In this document: positions 35,792 to 43,658 of the stretch, piece by piece | Layout: every line of letters begins with the position of its first letter | Numbering within the stretch: the stretch's first letter is position 1 | Assembly: GCA_024693025.1 (NCBI GenBank) | Contig: JAILLS010000068.1 | Location: 1-64,000, forward strand | DNA length: 64,000 nt | Reading direction: 5' to 3' | Source of the DNA: Succinivibrio sp. | GTDB lineage: Bacteria; Pseudomonadota; Gammaproteobacteria; Enterobacterales; Succinivibrionaceae | Position numbers and translations under genes: made by a program | The notes under the pieces: model-generated | What the model was told of the DNA's origin: nothing | Databases searched by the model: none | The model's input: only the letters and a program-made list of their open reading frames with translations

Positions 35792-35850
35792 TTGCAAAAT
35801 TTGCAATATAAAATAAATTATATGCCATTTTTTAAAAAATGTGCTATATT
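35792..35850 (+). promoter_or_regulatory. IlvY operator dyads and ilvC promoter
   Basis: Two palindromes lie in the ilvY-ilvC spacer: TTGCAAAATTTGCAA (35792-35806, 7-bp arms about a central A) and CATTTTTTAAAAAATG (35826-35841, perfect). A -10-like TATATT follows at 35845-35850 with no good -35, as expected for an activator-dependent promoter. TTGCAA half-sites match the core reported for E. coli IlvY operators. The 15-bp dyad also has LysR T-N11-A spacing. Confidence 0.65.
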
Positions 35851-35922
35851 TTTCTCAGGCCCTCAATAAGTGGACTTATCAAAAACAATTTTTAACCAAC
35901 TCGGTTTGTATAGAGGTCATAA

Positions 35923-37404
35923 ATGGCAAATTATTTTAATACATTAAATTTACGTCAGAAGCTTGCCCAGCTCGGCTGCTGTGAGCTGATGGAGCGCAGT
36001 GAATTTGCAGACGGCTGCAATTTCCTCAAAGGTAAAAAGGTTGTAATCGTAGGCTGCGGTGCTCAGGGTCTCAATCAGGGCTTAAACCTGCGTGATTCAG
36101 GTCTGGATGTCAGCTATGCCCTGCGTCAGGCTGCAATCGATGAAAAGCGTGCCTCTTTCAAGCGCGCAACCGAGAATGGTTTTAAGGTTGGTACCTATGA
36201 AGAGGTGATCCCAACTGCTGATTTAGTTATTAACCTGACTCCTGACAAGCAGCACGAGAACGTGGTAAATGCCGTACAGCCTCTGATGAAGCCGGGTGCA
36301 GCTTTAGGTTATTCTCACGGTTTCAACATCGTTGAGCTGGGCATGCAGGTGCGTAAGGACCTGACCGTAGTGATGGTTGCTCCAAAGGCTCCAGGTACTG
36401 AGGTGCGTGAAGAGTATCGTCGCGGCTTTGGTACTCCAACCCTGCTGGCAGTTCACCCAGAAAATGATCCTAATGGTGAAGGCTGGGCTTATGCCAAGGC
36501 CTGGGCTGCAGGTTTAGGCGGTCACCGTGCCGGCTGTCTGCGTTCTTCCTTCGTGGCTGAAGTTAAATCAGATTTAATGGGCGAGCAGACCATTCTGTGC
36601 GGTGTGCTGCAGGCTGCTTCAATTCTGGTCTATGACCGTGCCTTAGAATTAGGTTTAGATAAGGCTTATGCCGCCAAACTCATTCAGTTTGGCTGGGAAA
36701 CAGTCTGTGAAGCCTTAAAGCAGGGCGGTATTACCAATATGATGGATCGTCTCTCCAATCCTGCCAAACTCAAGGCTTTTGAGCTTGCTCAGGAACTGAA
36801 GACCATTATGAAAGACCTCTATCTCAAGCATATGGATGACATTGAGAGCGGCGAATTCTCCAGAATCATGATGGAAGACTGGGCCAACGGCGACGTCAAT
36901 CTGCTGACCTGGCGCAAGAACTTCGCTGCCTGCGCCTTTGAGAATGCTCCTGCCTGCGATACCAAGATCACCGAGCAGGAATACTTTGACAAGTGCGTGC
37001 TGTTAGTCGCCTTTGCCAAAGCCGGTATCGAACTTGCTTTTGAAACCATGACTCAGTCAGGTATCTATCCTGAATCAGCCTACTATGAATCTCTGCATGA
37101 GCTGCCGCTGATTGCCAATCTGATCGCCAGACGCAGATTATATGAAATGAATGTGGTGATTTCTGATACTGCAGAATATGGTGACTATCTGTTCGCCAAT
37201 GCAGCCATTCCTCTCCTGCATGATTTCATGCAGAAGGTTGGGACTGATGTATTCGGTAAGGGCATGGACAACAGCGCCAGCGTAGATAATGTGGAGCTGA
37301 TCAAGGTCAATGCTGCTATCCGCAACCACCCGATCGAGGTGGTGGGTCGCAAGCTCCGCGCCTATATGTCCGATATGAAGGAAATCAGTGTCGGTAATAA
37401 ATAA
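35923..37404 (+). CDS. ilvC: Ketol-acid reductoisomerase, class II (long form)
   Basis: IlvC converts acetolactate and acetohydroxybutyrate to the dihydroxy acids of valine and isoleucine synthesis, using NADPH. At 493 residues it is the enterobacterial class II form (E. coli 491), with two knotted C-terminal repeats. The Rossmann motif is [20 protein letters not shown] (about 41-60). The metal and substrate residues lie in [15 protein letters not shown] (Asp, Glu) and the later [11 protein letters not shown] and [11 protein letters not shown] segments. GAGGTCATAA before the ATG supports the start. It has its own strong terminator, and the rest of the pathway (ilvEDA) is at 59993-64000. Confidence 0.97.
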   Translation: MANYFNTLNLRQKLAQLGCCELMERSEFADGCNFLKGKKVVIVGCGAQGLNQGLNLRDSGLDVSYALRQAAIDEKRASFKRATENGFKVGTYEEVIPTADLVINLTPDKQHENVVNAVQPLMKPGAALGYSHGFNIVELGMQVRKDLTVVMVAPKAPGTEVREEYRRGFGTPTLLAVHPENDPNGEGWAYAKAWAAGLGGHRAGCLRSSFVAEVKSDLMGEQTILCGVLQAASILVYDRALELGLDKAYAAKLIQFGWETVCEALKQGGITNMMDRLSNPAKLKAFELAQELKTIMKDLYLKHMDDIESGEFSRIMMEDWANGDVNLLTWRKNFAACAFENAPACDTKITEQEYFDKCVLLVAFAKAGIELAFETMTQSGIYPESAYYESLHELPLIANLIARRRLYEMNVVISDTAEYGDYLFANAAIPLLHDFMQKVGTDVFGKGMDNSASVDNVELIKVNAAIRNHPIEVVGRKLRAYMSDMKEISVGNK

Positions 37405-37444
37405 TTATATAACAATAAAATAATGTAAACATTATTCCTTGCAC

Positions 37445-37482
37445 ACTCCAGTTCTGCCTCAGGCGGGACTGGAGTTTTTTTT
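37445..37482 (+). terminator. Rho-independent terminator of ilvC
   Basis: ACTCCAGT (37445-37452) pairs with ACTGGAGT (37468-37475), with GCC/GGC extending the stem inside, then TTTTTTTT (37475-37482). A second perfect stem, AATAATGT/ACATTATT (37419-37436), lies just upstream. The remainder of the 367-base spacer 37405-37771 holds an 11-bp inverted repeat and a promoter, listed separately. Confidence 0.92.
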
Positions 37483-37620
37483 GCAGTTTCTGCTGCGGTG
37501 TGGTTTTTTTCTAATTCACATTCAGACTTGTTTACAGGTCATGTGCAACCATGGATTCAAGCCAAAAAATTTATCTGAGAGTTAAAGGAATGTTAATAAA
37601 CTCAAAAAAATAGCATATAA

Positions 37621-37657
37621 AGCTAAATTTTTCTTGTAAAACAGCTAAAATTTAGCT
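37621..37657. promoter_or_regulatory. 11-bp inverted repeat upstream of ABC transporter genes
   Basis: AGCTAAATTTT (37621-37631) and AAAATTTAGCT (37647-37657) are exact reverse complements separated by 15 bases. They lie 25 bases upstream of the -35 of the candidate promoter. The position suits an activator or repressor operator; no regulator gene is adjacent. Confidence 0.5.
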
Positions 37658-37681
37658 ATGAAATAATTTACGATCGAATTT

Positions 37682-37709
37682 TTGTCTAGGTTTAGGACTG
37701 CTCTATACT
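37682..37709 (+). promoter_or_regulatory. Candidate sigma-70 promoter of the ABC transporter operon
   Basis: TTGTCT (37682-37687) and TATACT (37704-37709) are spaced by 16 bases. They lie about 60 bases before the ATG of the ATPase gene. Confidence 0.55.
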
Positions 37710-37771
37710 AAATTCATCAAGAAGCAGTGTTTTGATGCGCCTCAGGTGAGGTGACTCTTTAGGTACAATAA

Positions 37772-39256
37772 ATGGAAAGTAGCGATTTGATTCTGTCTAC
37801 CATTGGACTTACCAAATCTTTTGGCAAAACCAAAGTATTAGATGATCTTTCCCTGAGTCTGAAAAAGGGTGAGATTATGGCTTTGTGCGGAGCTAATGGA
37901 GCAGGCAAATCCATGCTCATCAGCCTCCTGTCCGGGGCGGAGTCCATAACTGCAGGATCCTTTGATTTTGATGGTCAGCAGTATCGTGAAATGAATCCTC
38001 AGCTAGCAAGAGAGATCGGTATAGGTACCGTTTATCAGAACCTGTCTTTAATCCCGGATCTGTCCATTGCTGAAAATATTTTCTTTGCAGAGCCAAAGCA
38101 GCTTTTCTTTAAAAACAGCCTGGTAAGGCAGGCTAGGATGCTGTTTGAGGATCTGGGGCTGAGTGTCGATGTCACGCAGCGCATCTGTGATGTGGACAGA
38201 AGTGTCAGACAGCTTACTGAAATTCTCAAGGCTATTGTCTGCAAACCCAAGCTGCTCCTGCTTGATGAACCTACCGCCTCTCTTACCCCGGATCAGGCTA
38301 AAATCTTTTTCAAGCTGCTTTTGACCCTTAAAGAGCAGCAGGTCAGCATTCTGTTTGTACCTCATACTCCTGAAGAGGTTTTTGCAGTATGCGACAGTGT
38401 GGCAGTGTTCCGTGACGGGATGCTCTATAACATCATACCTATTCATGATCTCACCCTCAAGCAGCTGTTTATACTCGTCAATAATCAGGAGCAGAATCTT
38501 GAGTACCCCGAAGTAAAATTACCTGAGGATAACGTGGTGCTTGAATGCAGTAATCTGAATTCAAGACAGGTGCATGATGTCAGCTTTAATCTGCGTAAAG
38601 GAGAGATTTTAGGCTTTGCCGGTCTGGTAGGTTCAGGCCGCAGTGAACTGATGCGTGCAATTTATGGAGTGGACAAGCTCTCAAGAGGAGATCTGGTCCT
38701 GAAAAATTCTCCCTATGTCCCGGCTAATCCCCGTCGGGCCCTGCGGGAGGGGATCGGGCTGGTTCCTGAACATAGGGCGGTGCTCGGACTGTTTCTCACC
38801 AGAAATGTGCGTGACAATATCGTGATCTCTGCGCTTAAGAAGTTTAAATTCCTGGGTTTTGTACGCAGCGGGGCAGAAAAAAATGCAGCTTCACGCTATA
38901 TTGCTGAGCTTAAGATCAAAACTGCCAATCAGGAGCGTATTCTGCGGGCTCTGTCAGTGGGGGCACATTTTAAAGTGGCTTTGGCTAAGCTATTATGCGC
39001 AGATTGTGATATTTTGATCCTGGATGAACCCACGCGAGGGGTGGATATTGCCCAGCGCCAGGAAATTTATGCGCTGCTTGGCAAACTTGTGGAGAAGGGC
39101 AAAAGTATTATTCTCGTTTCATCGGATTTTACTGAGCTGATGGGGATGTCTCATCGAATCTATGTAATGTCGCAGGGCTATATCACTGCAGAACTGACAC
39201 GCTCTGAGTTCTCGCTGGATAAGATTATGGAAAAAGCAGCAGAAAAAATGAGTTAA
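37772..39256 (+). CDS. Ribose/galactose-type ABC transporter ATP-binding protein, atypical
   Basis: The 494-residue protein has the two fused nucleotide-binding domains of the RbsA/MglA family. Domain 1 has Walker A GANGAGKS (40-47) and Walker B LLLLDEPTASL, but its signature loop reads DRSVRQLTEILKA (142-154) instead of LSVGQQQxVEIAKA. Domain 2 has the GLVGSGRSE P-loop variant normal for this family (284-292), but its signature is LSVGAHFKVALAK instead of LSGGNQQKVxxAK. Walker B ILILDEPTRGVD is intact. The loss of canonical signature residues in both halves is unusual. It is followed after 11 bases by the permease; no sugar-binding protein is present. Substrate unknown. Confidence 0.85.
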   Translation: MESSDLILSTIGLTKSFGKTKVLDDLSLSLKKGEIMALCGANGAGKSMLISLLSGAESITAGSFDFDGQQYREMNPQLAREIGIGTVYQNLSLIPDLSIAENIFFAEPKQLFFKNSLVRQARMLFEDLGLSVDVTQRICDVDRSVRQLTEILKAIVCKPKLLLLDEPTASLTPDQAKIFFKLLLTLKEQQVSILFVPHTPEEVFAVCDSVAVFRDGMLYNIIPIHDLTLKQLFILVNNQEQNLEYPEVKLPEDNVVLECSNLNSRQVHDVSFNLRKGEILGFAGLVGSGRSELMRAIYGVDKLSRGDLVLKNSPYVPANPRRALREGIGLVPEHRAVLGLFLTRNVRDNIVISALKKFKFLGFVRSGAEKNAASRYIAELKIKTANQERILRALSVGAHFKVALAKLLCADCDILILDEPTRGVDIAQRQEIYALLGKLVEKGKSIILVSSDFTELMGMSHRIYVMSQGYITAELTRSEFSLDKIMEKAAEKMS

Positions 39257-39267
39257 GGACCAATAAT

Positions 39268-40236
39268 ATGAAAGCTAAATTTACTATATTTATGTTCAAT
39301 TACGGCATATTATTGTTGCTCATCGGTATACTGACGGGACTCTGTTTTGTACTTGTACCTAGTGTCTTTTCGCTGAATAATATCACGGTGATGCTGCAGC
39401 AGGCAGTGGTATTAGGCTTATTTGTATATGGCCTCTCCTTTGTTGTCACTAGTGGAGGGCTGGATCTGTCGCTATATGGCATAGCAGGTCTCTGTACTGT
39501 CATACTGCCTTTATGCATGACCATGGGGCAGCCCTTAACCGTTGCGATTGCCTTTACCTTAGCAGTGGCTCTGGTGTGCGGCCTGTTCAACGGGCTGCTC
39601 ATTGCCTTATTTTCTGCACCTTCATATCTGATCACCCTGGGTACTTTGTTTCTGTTCCGCGGGGTTGCTGAATTACTGTGTAATGGCAAGACCTTAAGCG
39701 TAGAAAATGTGTGGCTGCAGGTGTTTGGCCGCGGCAGCATGTCAGTATTCCCCTATGCGATATTTGTCCTCCTGGGGGTCATGGTATTTGCTCTGTTTGT
39801 CTTTAATCTGACCGCGTTTGGCCGCTATGCCATCGGAGTGGGCAGCAACCCTGAGGCCGCCAGATTAAGCGGGGTGATGGTGCGTACCGTCAAGGTAACC
39901 TGTTTTTCTTTGTCTGCACTGTGTGCCGGTTCGGCTGGCATTATACTTGATGCATATACGGTAAAGAGTCAGGCTAATTATAATATGGGCTTTGAGCTTG
40001 AAACTCTCATCGCCCTGCTCTTAGGCGGCTTAAGTCTTAAAGGCGGTCAGGCACGGGTTTTATCTCTGTTCTTCAGCATCCTCTTTATCGTACTGTTTGC
40101 TTCGCTGCTCAATAAGCTATATGTCGGGGCTGCGGTTAAACAGGTGTCTTTCGGGCTGCTGTTTATTCTTGCCCTCGCTTATAATCTTTACGCTAATAAG
40201 GTTCAGGATAATCAGCTAAGAGCAAGCGGCAGCTAG
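39268..40236 (+). CDS. Ribose/galactose-type ABC transporter permease
   Basis: The 322-residue protein has about nine to ten hydrophobic helices and the RbsC-family motifs VVTSGGLDLSLYGIAGL near the N-terminus and GRYAIGVGSNPEAARLSGV in the cytoplasmic coupling loop. The later GFELETLIALLLGGLSLKGG also fits the family. It is co-transcribed with the atypical ATPase. Without a periplasmic binding protein next to it, the pair either relies on one encoded elsewhere or is a partial system. A weak hairpin (CACTCTG 40256-40262 / CAGAGTG 40278-40284) follows. Confidence 0.88.
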   Translation: MKAKFTIFMFNYGILLLLIGILTGLCFVLVPSVFSLNNITVMLQQAVVLGLFVYGLSFVVTSGGLDLSLYGIAGLCTVILPLCMTMGQPLTVAIAFTLAVALVCGLFNGLLIALFSAPSYLITLGTLFLFRGVAELLCNGKTLSVENVWLQVFGRGSMSVFPYAIFVLLGVMVFALFVFNLTAFGRYAIGVGSNPEAARLSGVMVRTVKVTCFSLSALCAGSAGIILDAYTVKSQANYNMGFELETLIALLLGGLSLKGGQARVLSLFFSILFIVLFASLLNKLYVGAAVKQVSFGLLFILALAYNLYANKVQDNQLRASGS

Positions 40237-40335
40237 CTTTGGGTTTTAGAAGCAGCACTCTGAGCTTAGGATAGTTACAGAGTGTCCTGATAAGTTAAGT
40301 CTGCAGCTAAAAGTATGCACAGGCATCCGAATACC

Positions 40336-40491
40336 ATGAGCAACAGCGTGGTACTTCCTAAAGTTTATTGCTCTGAATCTAAGCCCATAAGCCACCTCAG
40401 AGTAATAACTCCAAAAAACTCATCTGGTTTCTATGATGGTATCAAGCCTATCCAGCACCACCGGCTCACTCTAGAGGAGCGACCTTTCTGA
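40336..40491 (+). pseudogene. Remnant of an IS1634-like transposase, N-terminus only
   Basis: This 51-codon frame begins MSNSVVLPKVYCSESK, which matches the start of the intact transposase at 41469 (MSKIAPLPKVYCCKSK) in 10 of 16 positions; the underlying DNA also shares GTTTATTGCT. After about residue 18 the likeness is lost and a stop follows. The remainder of the 526-base stretch 40237-40762 shows no gene I can support. It looks like decayed mobile-element DNA. Confidence 0.5.
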
Positions 40492-40762
40492 GCATTCCAG
40501 GCATTTCTCTAGGTGTACAGAGAATGAGACTTGGTGCCCTTCATTAAGAGCAGACAAGGTAAATCTGAAGTGCTAACCAGCATAAATGGCCTATCAGAAA
40601 CGCAAGTGCTAAACCCGCATTCCTATGGGATTATTAAGCGTTATTTATTATCCTAAGAAATTTTCTCTATCTAGATTCGCAAAGTCTCGGTAGATTTGTG
40701 CTTCACAGAATCCTCAAATGCATAATAGTGTTTTGAGTGGTTTATGATTTCTGATCAATATG

Positions 40763-41194
40763 TTATCTGGATATGACAGGGATCGTTTTTCGTTTTATAT
40801 TTTTGGTGATTCGAAACCGGCAATGCTCTGCTCCACGCAAAACAGTTTCCAGAATCTCGACTTCAAATATACTATTCGGTTCAAGACAGCTGAGAATATA
40901 CAAAATACTTTGTCTGCTGCATTCGCATTGCTCTGGATTTGTAACCTTGCCAGAACGTACTTTAGGACACGTACAGGTCTCGTAGCCAAGCTCATAGATA
41001 TGGCCAGACTCGATAACTTTTCCAAAATATCCGTTTCCATTCATAGCCTCGCCATAAACTTTATCAAGATTTCCATCACAGGATTGATAGAGTTCGATTT
41101 GTGTTGGAAGAACATGATTCTTCACACAGGCAACAGCTTGTTCATAATAGTTTTCTTTCATTGTATCTATCATGATTTGATAACCTACAGCCAT
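40763..41194 (-). CDS. Cys-rich protein of unknown function, probably N-terminally truncated
   Basis: The 143-residue frame has a convincing protein look in its second half, CTCPKVRSGKVTNPEQCECSRQ, followed by EVEILETVLRGAEHCRFRI. This resembles small Cys-rich proteins I associate with Firmicutes; I cannot name the family with certainty. There is no good ribosome site before the ATG. A 34-codon frame just upstream (41224-41328, same strand, different frame, ending LRILTKKSGLQ) could be a frameshifted N-terminus. Its AT-rich DNA, position beside an IS and lack of operon partners suggest acquisition by transfer. The opposite-strand frame over it is rejected. Confidence 0.5.
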   Translation of the reverse strand: MAVGYQIMIDTMKENYYEQAVACVKNHVLPTQIELYQSCDGNLDKVYGEAMNGNGYFGKVIESGHIYELGYETCTCPKVRSGKVTNPEQCECSRQSILYILSCLEPNSIFEVEILETVLRGAEHCRFRITKNIKRKTIPVISR

Positions 41195-41248
41195 CGTATA
41201 ATTACAAACATTTCATGTTTCGTTTACTGCAATCCAGATTTCTTCGTA

Positions 41249-41327
41249 AGAATTCGCAGAATTCGCATAACTTCAGTATAGCTTGTCGCTTTAACTTCGG
41301 TATAGGAATTTGTTTTACTTCGATACA
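41249..41327. repeat. Short tandem repeats next to the IS element
   Basis: AGAATTCGC occurs twice in direct tandem (41249-41257 and 41258-41266). A degenerate unit of 23-24 bases then follows three times, with cores ACTTCAGTATA (41270), ACTTCGGTATA (41294) and ACTTCGATACA (41317). The block ends about 20 bases from the left end of the IS. Confidence 0.6.
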
Positions 41328-41345
41328 CTAATTCTCTTTACCGGT

Positions 41346-43284
41346 ACTTTGCAGAGTAGGTACAACACACTTCACTTAGGTTCCATTTTTTTAAACAATC
41401 AATTAAATAGCATATTTGGTGATATAATGTAGGTATCATATAGATGTACCTATATTAAGATTTAATCTATGAGTAAAATTGCTCCTTTACCTAAGGTTTA
41501 TTGCTGTAAATCAAAGAACAGAACCTATATTCGTACCTATAAGAACACTCGAGTAAAAGGCAAAACCTATCCGGTTAAGACTGAGATCCGCAATATTGCT
41601 GAGATCGCCAATGGTGACGGTGTGGGCAGACTCATTTTCAGAGAAGACTTTCTAAAAGAAAATCCTAAGTTTATCGACCGTCCGATAGTCAGAGTATTTG
41701 ATGAAAAGTCAAATAAGTACCTGTTTAGATATGCCAATATTCATGATGAAAAGATTGCTGAATTTTCAGAACATCAGAAGGTCTCAGGCGTAAAGTCAGT
41801 TGGCTTTTACTACGTCCTAAAAGAACAGTTACATGCCGATCCGCTGGTAAAAACTCTGCAGTCAGTCTTTCCTGACTGTTGGGAGAAACTGCTGTCCCTG
41901 GGGATGTTCTGTGCCGACAGCGGAGATTTCAGAGCAGATCATTACCCCCGATATGTTCAGGAACACAGGCTGCCGTGTGATGAGGAGTTAAGCTCAAGTC
42001 AGATAACCAGGCTCTTTCAGAGCGTTACAGAGACAGAGGTTTTAAACTTCTTTTCAGAATATACAGCGAACCTGTATGAGAGCAAAACGCTTTCAAGACG
42101 CAGATTCTGGGCCTTAGACTCAACCTCCATCTCCACCTACTCAAGATATCTAGATGCCAGATATGGACACTCTAAACAGGAAGAGAACCTGCCGCAGGTT
42201 AACGTCCTGATGCTCACAGATGAGCGCAGTCATAGACCCCTGTTCTATGAAAAGTTCAATGGGTCAATTCCTGATGTTTCAACTGTAGCGGCAACCTTTA
42301 ATCTGCTTCTGCATCTGGATACCAGAGCTTTTGTGGCAGTCATGGACAGAGGCTACTACAGTAAATCCAACCTTGTAGAAATCCTGTCTACTGGCTTTCA
42401 CTTTGTGGTCTGTGTGCCGATTAGGAAGGTTGGTGAGTTTGATGAGGTGATAGAGAATGCGCTCAGAGCCTTTATCAGCGGCAGCTGTTATGACAGCAGC
42501 GTTGGTCAGAATATCTATACCGAGGCACAGACCATAGAGGTTAAAGATAAACAGACTAAAAAAATGCATAAACATAAAGTTTATGTGCATGTACTTCATT
42601 CTCCTGAAGCAGCAGGAGCACAGACTGAACTCCTGCTAAAAAGGCGCAGCGATGTACTCAAGATGCTTGAGGACGGGAAGGAACTGGACGGCTCTAATCT
42701 CGATTTTGCCCGAGAATATATTGTGAAAAAGGATGATGGCAGCTTTGAGTTTAATAATGCAGCCTTTCAGAATGCCAATAACCATGCCGGCGTGTTTGTC
42801 ATCCTCTCTGATGCTATTGCGGAAGGTAAAACCGCCTATCTGGCCTATAGGGACAGAGAGAGCGTAGAAGACTGTTTTAGAGACTTAAAAGTTAAGATGA
42901 ACTGCAATAGGTTTGGTGTCTCCACTGAGCAGGCACTCACCGGCAAATGCTTTGTAGAGTTTCTGGCGCTGTCGATAAGGATGCTTATGCAGTATAGAAT
43001 TGAGAACTGTAAAAACAATGGTACTCAGCCGCCATATAACTCGTTTAAGAAAATTATCGCAGAGTTGAATGGAGTTAAGGAGATAGAGTTTACCTCAGGC
43101 TTTGTATCAGTAAAGATGGTCTCTAAGGTACAGCAGGAATGCCTTAAGCTGTTCAAGGCCAGGGTTCCAGCAGACAGATATGACAATGAGCTTGCTTATG
43201 CCAACCGGCTAAAACAGGCTGGAAAGCCACATTAAAAGAAACTCAAAGGGCAAAATGCGGAGTAGGTACAACTTGCTGCAAAGT
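41346..43284 (+). mobile_element. IS1634-like insertion sequence
   Basis: The ends are set by a 9-bp inverted repeat, ACTTTGCAG (41346-41354) and CTGCAAAGT (43276-43284), enclosing one transposase gene; length about 1939 bases. Just inside each end lies the same 13-mer GAGTAGGTACAAC in direct orientation (41354-41366 and 43260-43272). I could not see a target duplication. The right end is 24 bases from the 3' end of tRNA-Arg(ACG). Confidence 0.65.
41469..43235 (+). CDS. IS1634-family transposase
   Basis: The 588-residue DDE transposase is intact. Asp217 (WALDSTS) and Asp293 (AVMDRGYYSKSN) precede a perfect Y-x2-R-x3-E-x6-K motif (Tyr460, Arg463, Glu467, Lys474) in LAYRDRESVEDCFRDLKVK, with Glu467 the third catalytic acid. 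Length and the N-terminal sequence fit the IS1634/IS4-like superfamily. It is the only gene of the element at 41346-43284. A decayed relative of its N-terminus is present at 40336. Confidence 0.92.
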   Translation: MSKIAPLPKVYCCKSKNRTYIRTYKNTRVKGKTYPVKTEIRNIAEIANGDGVGRLIFREDFLKENPKFIDRPIVRVFDEKSNKYLFRYANIHDEKIAEFSEHQKVSGVKSVGFYYVLKEQLHADPLVKTLQSVFPDCWEKLLSLGMFCADSGDFRADHYPRYVQEHRLPCDEELSSSQITRLFQSVTETEVLNFFSEYTANLYESKTLSRRRFWALDSTSISTYSRYLDARYGHSKQEENLPQVNVLMLTDERSHRPLFYEKFNGSIPDVSTVAATFNLLLHLDTRAFVAVMDRGYYSKSNLVEILSTGFHFVVCVPIRKVGEFDEVIENALRAFISGSCYDSSVGQNIYTEAQTIEVKDKQTKKMHKHKVYVHVLHSPEAAGAQTELLLKRRSDVLKMLEDGKELDGSNLDFAREYIVKKDDGSFEFNNAAFQNANNHAGVFVILSDAIAEGKTAYLAYRDRESVEDCFRDLKVKMNCNRFGVSTEQALTGKCFVEFLALSIRMLMQYRIENCKNNGTQPPYNSFKKIIAELNGVKEIEFTSGFVSVKMVSKVQQECLKLFKARVPADRYDNELAYANRLKQAGKPH

Positions 43285-43308
43285 GCAGGGGTTAAACTTG
43301 GGGATAAG

Positions 43309-43385
43309 TGGCGCACTTGGAGAGATTCGAACTCCCGACCGACCGGTTCGTAGCCGATTGCTCTATCCAGCTGAGCTACAAGTGC
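43309..43385 (-). tRNA. tRNA-Arg (anticodon ACG)
   Basis: The minus strand folds into a full cloverleaf. The acceptor stem is GCACTTG/CAAGTGC, the anticodon stem ATCGG/CCGGT with loop CTACGAA (anticodon ACG), and the T-arm contains GTTCGAATC. Encoded CCA is at 43309-43311. It is the third tRNA of the operon. The anticodon A34 would be converted to inosine by TadA. Confidence 0.95.
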
Positions 43386-43395
43386 GTGTCAAAGA

Positions 43396-43480
43396 TGGTG
43401 CGAAAGAAGGGACTCGAACCCTTACGCCTTGCGGTACTAGCACCTGAAGCTAGCGCGTCTACCAATTCCGCCACTTTCGC
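43396..43480 (-). tRNA. tRNA-Leu (anticodon CAG)
   Basis: The acceptor is GCGAAAG/CTTTCGC, the anticodon stem CTAGC/GCTAG with loop TTCAGGT (anticodon CAG), and the long class II variable arm TACCGCAAGGCGT follows. The T-loop is GTTCGAGTC. Encoded CCA is at 43396-43398. It lies 10 bases before tRNA-Arg(ACG). Confidence 0.95.
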
Positions 43481-43483
43481 ATG

Positions 43484-43560
43484 TGGTGATCCCGATGAGA
43501 GTCGAACTCATGACCACCGGCTTCGGAAACCGATACTCTATCCAACTGAGCTACGGGATC
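43484..43560 (-). tRNA. tRNA-Arg (anticodon CCG)
   Basis: The acceptor is GATCCCG/CGGGATC, the D-arm GCTC...GAGT, the anticodon stem TCGGT/GCCGG with loop TTCCGAA (anticodon CCG), and the T-loop GTTCGACTC. Encoded CCA is at 43484-43486. It is the first tRNA of the operon, three bases before tRNA-Leu. Confidence 0.94.
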
Positions 43561-43595
43561 ATGATTGAGCCAAATCTCAAAGATTCTGTGCGCTT

Positions 43596-43623
43596 ATTAT
43601 ACACAACAAGATGGAAGTTGCAA
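43596..43623 (-). promoter_or_regulatory. Promoter of the tRNA operon
   Basis: Reading leftwards, TTGCAA (43618-43623) and the consensus TATAAT (43596-43601) are spaced by 16 bases. They are followed by a GC-rich AAGCGCAC discriminator of the kind linked to stringent control of stable RNA genes. The start would lie about 30 bases before tRNA-Arg(CCG). Confidence 0.8.
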
Positions 43624-43658
43624 GAAAAAATCATTAAAATTAATTAAGGTATGAAAAT

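Noticed and set aside
40760-41281. 173-residue plus-strand frame
   Set aside because: It is the complement of the more protein-like Cys-rich frame, and its composition (Ile/Phe/Arg scatter) shows no pattern.
43308-43568. 86-residue plus-strand frame
   Set aside because: It runs through three tRNA genes on the opposite strand; its sequence is the translated complement of tRNA arms.
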